This document shows, piece after piece, positions 5,652 through 9,483 of a stretch of DNA of 9,483 bases. Source of the stretch: an uncultured Verrucomicrobiota bacterium (GTDB lineage: Bacteria > Verrucomicrobiota > Kiritimatiellia > RFP12 > UBA1067). The translations under genes were made by a program, and so were the position numbers. The stretch's first letter is position 1; every line of letters begins with the position of its first letter. The stretch is taken from positions 1 to 9,483 of the forward strand of contig CAMPAA010000116.1 in NCBI GenBank assembly GCA_946631345.1, in the 5' to 3' direction. The notes under the pieces were generated by a model. That model saw only the letters and a program-made list of their open reading frames with translations. It did not search any database and had not been told where the DNA came from.

Positions 5652-7398
5652 CCCCGCTCGGTTTTCTGCCCGTGCCCGGCTTTCCGCCGGGCACGCCCCT
5701 GTATAGGAAGTTTCTTGCCGGGACGAGATGTCGCCAGGCAAACGCCTGCTCATATTCGTCGCAGGGGACTACCGGCATACGCACGGTGCGCCCGCCTATG
5801 CTTGCCGTTGCGGACAGTTCCAGCGGCTGAACTGGTTCCGGTCGCCTTCCAGTGAAGAAGACATCCGCCGTGACCGCATCCACCCCGGAGGTCGCCACGG
5901 CGTTTCTTGCGTGGATGCCTCTGGGGAACTCTATCGCCACGGCTCCATCAAACCCATCCCGGCGCAGGATGCGGAACCCAACCTTCAGCGGAGCGCCACC
6001 GCGCAGCGGAAGCGTGGAGCGCGTGGAGTACACTGCGAAGCCAGGAGTAGGACGGCGCACCTCAAGCCACCATGCGTAATCGTCGCCGCCGTGTCCGGTT
6101 CGGTCGGTTATCTCGGCTACGTAGGTGCCTGCCTCATGGAAGTCGTAGCGCCCTATCGGGTCGCATTCGCTCTGGGGAATGGTGCCGCAAAACACGGTGT
6201 TTGTTACGTCATCCCATTGGGCGAGGATTGGGCCTCCCGGCGACTTCCGCAGGGTCAGGACTGCGTCGAGCGGTGAGCCTCTGCGCCGGGCGGTCACCTC
6301 AAGGATGCGTGGGCCGGGGGAGTCCACGGTGAAGGTCTTTGACGAGGTTCCTCCTGGTGTCGCCACGACTCCGTCCGGCACTGGCGCGAGCTCCGTGGCG
6401 TTGGGCGAGGCCGTTGCACTGTGCCTATCCGACGCTGCGACGGCTATGGCGTATATGAAGTCGGCGCGGCCACGGTATAGCACATCATGGATGTCCAGCC
6501 GGTAGCAGCCGTCCCTCTCCGGCGTGAACGACATTGTGGGGTCAGGACGGAAGCGGGCGGCATCGTCGGCCACGGCAACCTTTTCGCCGTCCATGTTTTT
6601 CAGGGTGATTATCGGGTTGAAGAATCCAGGCACTGCATCGCCGATGTATGGTTGCAGCTCGCGTGCGGTCACGGCAAAGGAATATGGCTGGCCGCCCTTT
6701 AGGTTCAGCAGAAAGGTGTCGGTGGAGCCTGGCATGATCTGGCCATCGAGCATGTAGCCCTCTCCGTCAAGGTTGACTGTGGCCGGCGCCGGTTGCGCAC
6801 GGTGCGGCGGCACGTACAGCGGTTCGGCGGCGCGCGGCAGCGCTGACACCTCGAATGGGCGCGGGGCGGACATTCCGTTGCCTCCCCAGACCGAGAAACT
6901 GCCCCATCCCGGTTTCGAGTCTGCCTGGGCCGTGACCGTCACCAGCACCATCTGCCGAAGAGATGGCGATGCCTGAAGCGAGTTCAATGGCGTGTTCAGA
7001 TAATGCTCGACGATCGCCAGTTTGCCGGCATCAAGGGTGTTCAGGGCCTGCCACCATACGTTCGACCGCCATTCGTTGATATGCGGGTCTTTCGGTTTCG
7101 GCGGCTCATCAATGCGCCCTGCGGCTATTCCGTCCAGCCAGTTCTTCAGGTGCTTGCGCTGCGCCCCGGTCGGAGGGGCGAACGCAGGAACCTTTTCGAT
7201 ATTTAGGACTTTTACGCCAGGGTTGCTGAAATAAACGTCTCGCACGGCGTACAGGTTCTGGCCTCCGATTATGAGCCGGTTGGTTGTGCCTGCCTGTATT
7301 CCCGCCGGGTAGATGTATCCGGCGTAAGGATCGGCTGCACAGAGGCACATGCCGCCGGCCAAGATCAGCGCAGAGGTGAGAAGAGCGGAATGCTTCAT
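5638..7398 (-). CDS. Exported PPC-domain protein of the PVC DUF1501/DUF1553 module
   Basis: A 586-aa protein with a Sec signal (residues 1 to about 22, ending CLCAADPY). Residues about 27-70 resemble an IPT/TIG-like strand pattern (YIYPAGIQAGTTNRLIIGGQ). Residues about 212-322 resemble a bacterial pre-peptidase C-terminal (PPC) beta-sandwich, with PGSTDTFLLNLKGGQPYSF and a terminal FTPERDGCYRLDIHD. A second PPC-like repeat spans about 345-450. No enzyme active site is visible, so a binding or structural role outside the cytoplasm is likely. The start is set by AAGGAG eight bases upstream and by the ATGA overlap with the DUF1501 gene. In PVC genomes such proteins are often encoded beside DUF1501 and DUF1549/1553 proteins. 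The conserved part seems to end near residue 568; the last ~18 residues are Gly, Pro, Lys and Arg rich and are encoded by the junction hairpin region. The gene overlaps the opposing gene by 14 bp. Confidence 0.85.
   Translation of the reverse strand: MKHSALLTSALILAGGMCLCAADPYAGYIYPAGIQAGTTNRLIIGGQNLYAVRDVYFSNPGVKVLNIEKVPAFAPPTGAQRKHLKNWLDGIAAGRIDEPPKPKDPHINEWRSNVWWQALNTLDAGKLAIVEHYLNTPLNSLQASPSLRQMVLVTVTAQADSKPGWGSFSVWGGNGMSAPRPFEVSALPRAAEPLYVPPHRAQPAPATVNLDGEGYMLDGQIMPGSTDTFLLNLKGGQPYSFAVTARELQPYIGDAVPGFFNPIITLKNMDGEKVAVADDAARFRPDPTMSFTPERDGCYRLDIHDVLYRGRADFIYAIAVAASDRHSATASPNATELAPVPDGVVATPGGTSSKTFTVDSPGPRILEVTARRRGSPLDAVLTLRKSPGGPILAQWDDVTNTVFCGTIPQSECDPIGRYDFHEAGTYVAEITDRTGHGGDDYAWWLEVRRPTPGFAVYSTRSTLPLRGGAPLKVGFRILRRDGFDGAVAIEFPRGIHARNAVATSGVDAVTADVFFTGRRPEPVQPLELSATASIGGRTVRMPVVPCDEYEQAFAWRHLVPARNFLYRGVPGGKPGTGRKPSGVRRR
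5671..5695. terminator. Strong GC hairpin at the convergent gene junction
   Basis: CGTGCCCGGC (5671-5680) and GCCGGGCACG (5686-5695) form a perfect ten-pair stem around the loop TTTCC, 19 bases after the stop of the metallophosphoesterase gene. Neither strand has a U tract after it, so it is not a standard intrinsic terminator. It could be a transcript-end barrier or a 3' stabiliser for the plus-strand mRNA. It also lies inside the last codons of the minus-strand gene. Confidence 0.4.
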
Positions 7399-8600
7399 GC
7401 GTATAGCTCCTTAAGTCGGCCTTCTTTCGATGGTGGCGGAAGGATCGGCATCTTCTTCCCGGCTGTGTTCGGAAGCAGACCTTCCGGGTCTATTCCGCAC
7501 AGCTCGTAGATGCTGCCGAGAAAATCCTGCGGTGATACCGGTCTACTTATCGGATTGCTGGCCGTTTCGTCCGATGCTCCAACCACGCATCCGCCCTTGA
7601 ATCCGCCTCCGGCCACGAGAGTCGAGAAGCACCGTGCGTAGTGGTTGCGGCCGCCGTTCCACGGAGCATCCCAGCCGACTTTCGGCGTGCGCCCGAATTC
7701 GCCGCCCATCCACACTATTGTAGAATCGAGGAGACCCTTTGCCTTGAGATCCGTCAGGAACGCAGATACGGCGATATCGGTCTCTCCGCTTTTTCGCTTC
7801 ATCGTCTCGAAATGACGCTTGTGCGAATCCCACCCAGGGACGTTGACCGTGATGTACGGCACGCCATATTCGACCAGCCGCCGCGCGGCGAGGAGGGACT
7901 GGCCTATCTCCGTCCTGCCATAGCGGTCGCGGAGATCGCTCGGTTCCAAGGAAAGATCGAACACCTTGGCGGCATCGCCTTCGGCGATGCGCCGCGCCTC
8001 CTTGCCTGCGGCATTGAACGCAGCCGCCTGTGCGGCGTTGACGGCGCAGGCCGAGGACGGCCTCCATGCATCGAGTTCTGAGAGGAGGTCGAATCGGTTC
8101 TGCACCATCTTGGGCGTAAGGCCGCTGGGTGGCACTATGCCGTCAACAGCGAAGCGGGCGGCGTTTGGATTGCCGCCGGTGACGAGCGGTGCGGCGTCAG
8201 GCCCGAGAAAGCCGATTTCGCTGAATCGGCCCTTTGCCCGCGTGAGAATCACGGATGGCGGCAGATCGCCCGTGTATGACTTGCGTTTTGCCTGCGCAAT
8301 CACCGTGCCGATGGCTGGGCAAACCTCGCCGCCGCCTGGCAGCCGTCCGGTCTGCATCAGGTATGTTGCGCTCTCATGCCCAAACTGCGAGTGGGTCATG
8401 CTGCGGATCACGGAGTACAGCTGCGCGCATTTTGCGAGCTCTGGCCACCATTCGTGTATTTCCATTCCAGGCACGCTGGTGGGAATGGCTTTCAGCCCGC
8501 CGTTGTAGTCGCGGGTGGCGTTCGGCTTCGGGTCGAACGTCTCAAGTTGGCTTGGGCCGCCCCACAGCCAGATTTCGACAACGCTTTTCGCTGGTTTCAT
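7395..8600 (-). CDS. DUF1501 family protein (alkaline-phosphatase/sulfatase-like fold)
   Basis: A 401-aa DUF1501 protein. Landmarks are EIWLWGGPSQLETFDPKPN at residues 9-27, HSQFGHESATYLMQTGRLPG at 70-89, the ITVNVPGWDSHKRHF block at 250-264, GGEFGRTPKVG at 299-309, and RNHYARCFSTLVAGGGFKGG at 318-337. These are the most conserved stretches of the family as I know it. The family is related to sulfatases and alkaline phosphatases and has no settled reaction. An in-frame ATG at 8645 would add 15 residues, but ATG 8600 has AGGA seven bases upstream and lies 2 bp after the upstream gene's stop, so I prefer it. Many family members carry a Tat signal before the GGPS block; neither start provides one. 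The stop overlaps the PPC gene by four bases. Confidence 0.88.
   Translation of the reverse strand: MKPAKSVVEIWLWGGPSQLETFDPKPNATRDYNGGLKAIPTSVPGMEIHEWWPELAKCAQLYSVIRSMTHSQFGHESATYLMQTGRLPGGGEVCPAIGTVIAQAKRKSYTGDLPPSVILTRAKGRFSEIGFLGPDAAPLVTGGNPNAARFAVDGIVPPSGLTPKMVQNRFDLLSELDAWRPSSACAVNAAQAAAFNAAGKEARRIAEGDAAKVFDLSLEPSDLRDRYGRTEIGQSLLAARRLVEYGVPYITVNVPGWDSHKRHFETMKRKSGETDIAVSAFLTDLKAKGLLDSTIVWMGGEFGRTPKVGWDAPWNGGRNHYARCFSTLVAGGGFKGGCVVGASDETASNPISRPVSPQDFLGSIYELCGIDPEGLLPNTAGKKMPILPPPSKEGRLKELYA
7407..7412 (-). promoter_or_regulatory. Ribosome binding site of the PPC-domain gene
   Basis: On the minus strand AAGGAG lies eight bases before the ATG at 7398, within the end of the DUF1501 gene. 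It is a near-consensus Shine-Dalgarno site. It fixes the start at a 4-base ATGA overlap and indicates translational coupling. Confidence 0.8.
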
Positions 8601-8602
8601 GG

Positions 8603-9483
8603 TCAGATCCTGAAGAGGAACTCCTTGGAGTTTACGAGACACCACGCCACATCGCGCATTAGCTCGAACGGTCTGACGTCCCGACGCTTTCCGCCTCCAC
8701 GCTTCTGCCAGAGGCCGACGATCAGCTGGCGTTCGTGAGGCATGGCAGGGCGCGCGAGCAGTCGCCAGTAGAGGTCGTCCACCCTCTTGGGGAATGGGAG
8801 CTGATACATCGGGTTGCGCGTACCGTCAGGCAGCTTGCCTGGCGGAGCCACGATTTTCCCGAGCTGCTGGTGGAGCCTGCCTGAGTTGAACAGGTATAGC
8901 CGCTGCTTTGCCGTCACCTCCTGTCCGCGCTCGTCCAGCAGGCCCGTGTCGCGGGCGGGGCGCCCGAACAGCGACAGGAAGCCGCTGGATATGGAGCCGT
9001 CCTCAATGCAGACCGTCGGGCGGTCAGGCGGCAGGAACGTGAATGGTTCCGGTGCCGGAGACTGGTAGTTGCGCGTGCTTCCGCTCAGGGTGCAGAAGGC
9101 GTCGTCCAGGACTTCGGCATCCAGCCGACGGACGGGGAATCCACCCGTAACCGAGCCGCGCGCATACTCGGCCGAGAGCACGATGCCGCGCAGAATGTCC
9201 TTGAGTCGCATTTCGCAGGAGTCGTTTCCGGCGGTGGAGCCGGGGCCGAACATCCAGCCGCGCACGCAGTTCAGGAAAGCGTCTGCGACCTGCCGCCTTC
9301 GTTCGTCGAACAGCATGTTGCAGAGTTCGCCGCGCCGGTCGGCACCGTCCACATATACGATCTCCTCCTTCCATTCACGCGTACCCTTTATCTTTACGTT
9401 GGAGAAGAATCGTGCCAGGCCGACCTTCTGGGCGGGGTCGAGCTGTGCGGGCGGTATTCCGAGAAAGGTCTGTGCCGTAGCCT
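8603..9483 (-). CDS. DUF1549/DUF1553 (PSCyt2/PSD1) protein, C-terminal part
   Basis: The frame is open to the right edge of the window, so the true start lies outside; 292 residues are visible. A GTG at 9352 is internal and is not the start. The first residues seen, TAQTFLGIPPAQLDPAQKVG followed by LARFF, match the end of DUF1549. The rest is DUF1553: LKDILRGIVLSAEYARGS, the RRLDAEVLDDAFCTLSG block, LFGRPARDTGLLDERG, KQRLYLFNSGRLHQQLGKI and the C-terminal DVAWCLVNSKEFLFR. Such proteins are abundant in Planctomycetes and relatives; their function is unproven, and the DUF1549 part usually carries a cytochrome-like CAxCH motif. Here that place reads PPAQLD, and the usual Cys-Glu-Arg near the FGRP motif reads LDER. 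The gene ends 2 bp before the DUF1501 ATG, so the two are co-transcribed. The operon promoter is outside the window. Confidence 0.88.
   Translation of the reverse strand, partial: ATAQTFLGIPPAQLDPAQKVGLARFFSNVKIKGTREWKEEIVYVDGADRRGELCNMLFDERRRQVADAFLNCVRGWMFGPGSTAGNDSCEMRLKDILRGIVLSAEYARGSVTGGFPVRRLDAEVLDDAFCTLSGSTRNYQSPAPEPFTFLPPDRPTVCIEDGSISSGFLSLFGRPARDTGLLDERGQEVTAKQRLYLFNSGRLHQQLGKIVAPPGKLPDGTRNPMYQLPFPKRVDDLYWRLLARPAMPHERQLIVGLWQKRGGGKRRDVRPFELMRDVAWCLVNSKEFLFRI
8608..8611 (-). promoter_or_regulatory. Ribosome binding site that decides the DUF1501 start
   Basis: AGGA on the minus strand, seven bases before the ATG at 8600, favours the shorter 401-aa protein over the in-frame ATG at 8645, which lies inside the upstream gene. 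Confidence 0.55.

Noticed and set aside
9350..9352. GTG at 9352 as start of a 249-aa DUF1553 gene
   Set aside because: The frame stays open to the window edge and encodes DUF1549-like residues upstream, so the gene continues off the right side.

Overview
The window is GC-rich bacterial DNA. It looks like an uncultured member of the PVC superphylum (Verrucomicrobiota, Kiritimatiellota, Lentisphaerota or Planctomycetota). The main argument is the minus-strand run DUF1549/DUF1553 - DUF1501 - PPC-domain protein, a gene set expanded almost only in that superphylum. A secreted GH123/DUF4091 enzyme fits a glycan-degrading lifestyle, perhaps in a gut, but the sequence does not settle genus or habitat.

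Layout. Bases 1-50 probably hold the last codons of an upstream plus-strand gene. Bases 51-396 are non-coding and unusually structured: five copies of a 22-bp repeat with dyad symmetry, a 25-base alternating purine/pyrimidine (Z-DNA-prone) tract, a TATAAT box, a probable intrinsic terminator that overlaps a competing fold, and an exact extended -10 box (TGnTATAAT) so close to the next ATG that the mRNA could be leaderless. Bases 397-5651 are a two-gene plus-strand operon with an ATGA overlap. Its first gene encodes a 1404-aa exported protein with two tandem glycerophosphodiester phosphodiesterase (GDPD) domains, a beta-sandwich linker and a C-terminal GH123/DUF4091 glycosidase module. The first GDPD domain has lost most of its catalytic residues. 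The second gene encodes a Tat-exported calcineurin-like metallophosphoesterase. Bases 5638-9483 are a convergent minus-strand operon, read from right to left: DUF1549/DUF1553 protein (5' end outside the window), DUF1501 protein, and a Sec-exported protein with PPC-type domains. These genes are 2 bp apart or overlap by 4 bp.

How the genes may work together. The plus-strand pair combines phosphodiester cleavage, glycosidic cleavage (GalNAc in characterised GH123 enzymes) and phosphomonoester or phosphodiester hydrolysis in two exported products. I infer a small extracytoplasmic pathway for a glycerol-phosphate-containing, amino-sugar-bearing glycan such as a teichoic-acid-like or capsule-like polymer; no substrate is demonstrated. 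The minus-strand trio is a recurrent PVC module of unproven function. This copy is unusual: its DUF1549 end lacks the customary CxxCH motif, and its DUF1501 protein has no export signal.

The best candidate for something undescribed is the GDPD-GDPD-GH123 fusion with its coupled phosphoesterase, controlled from a repeat-rich region.
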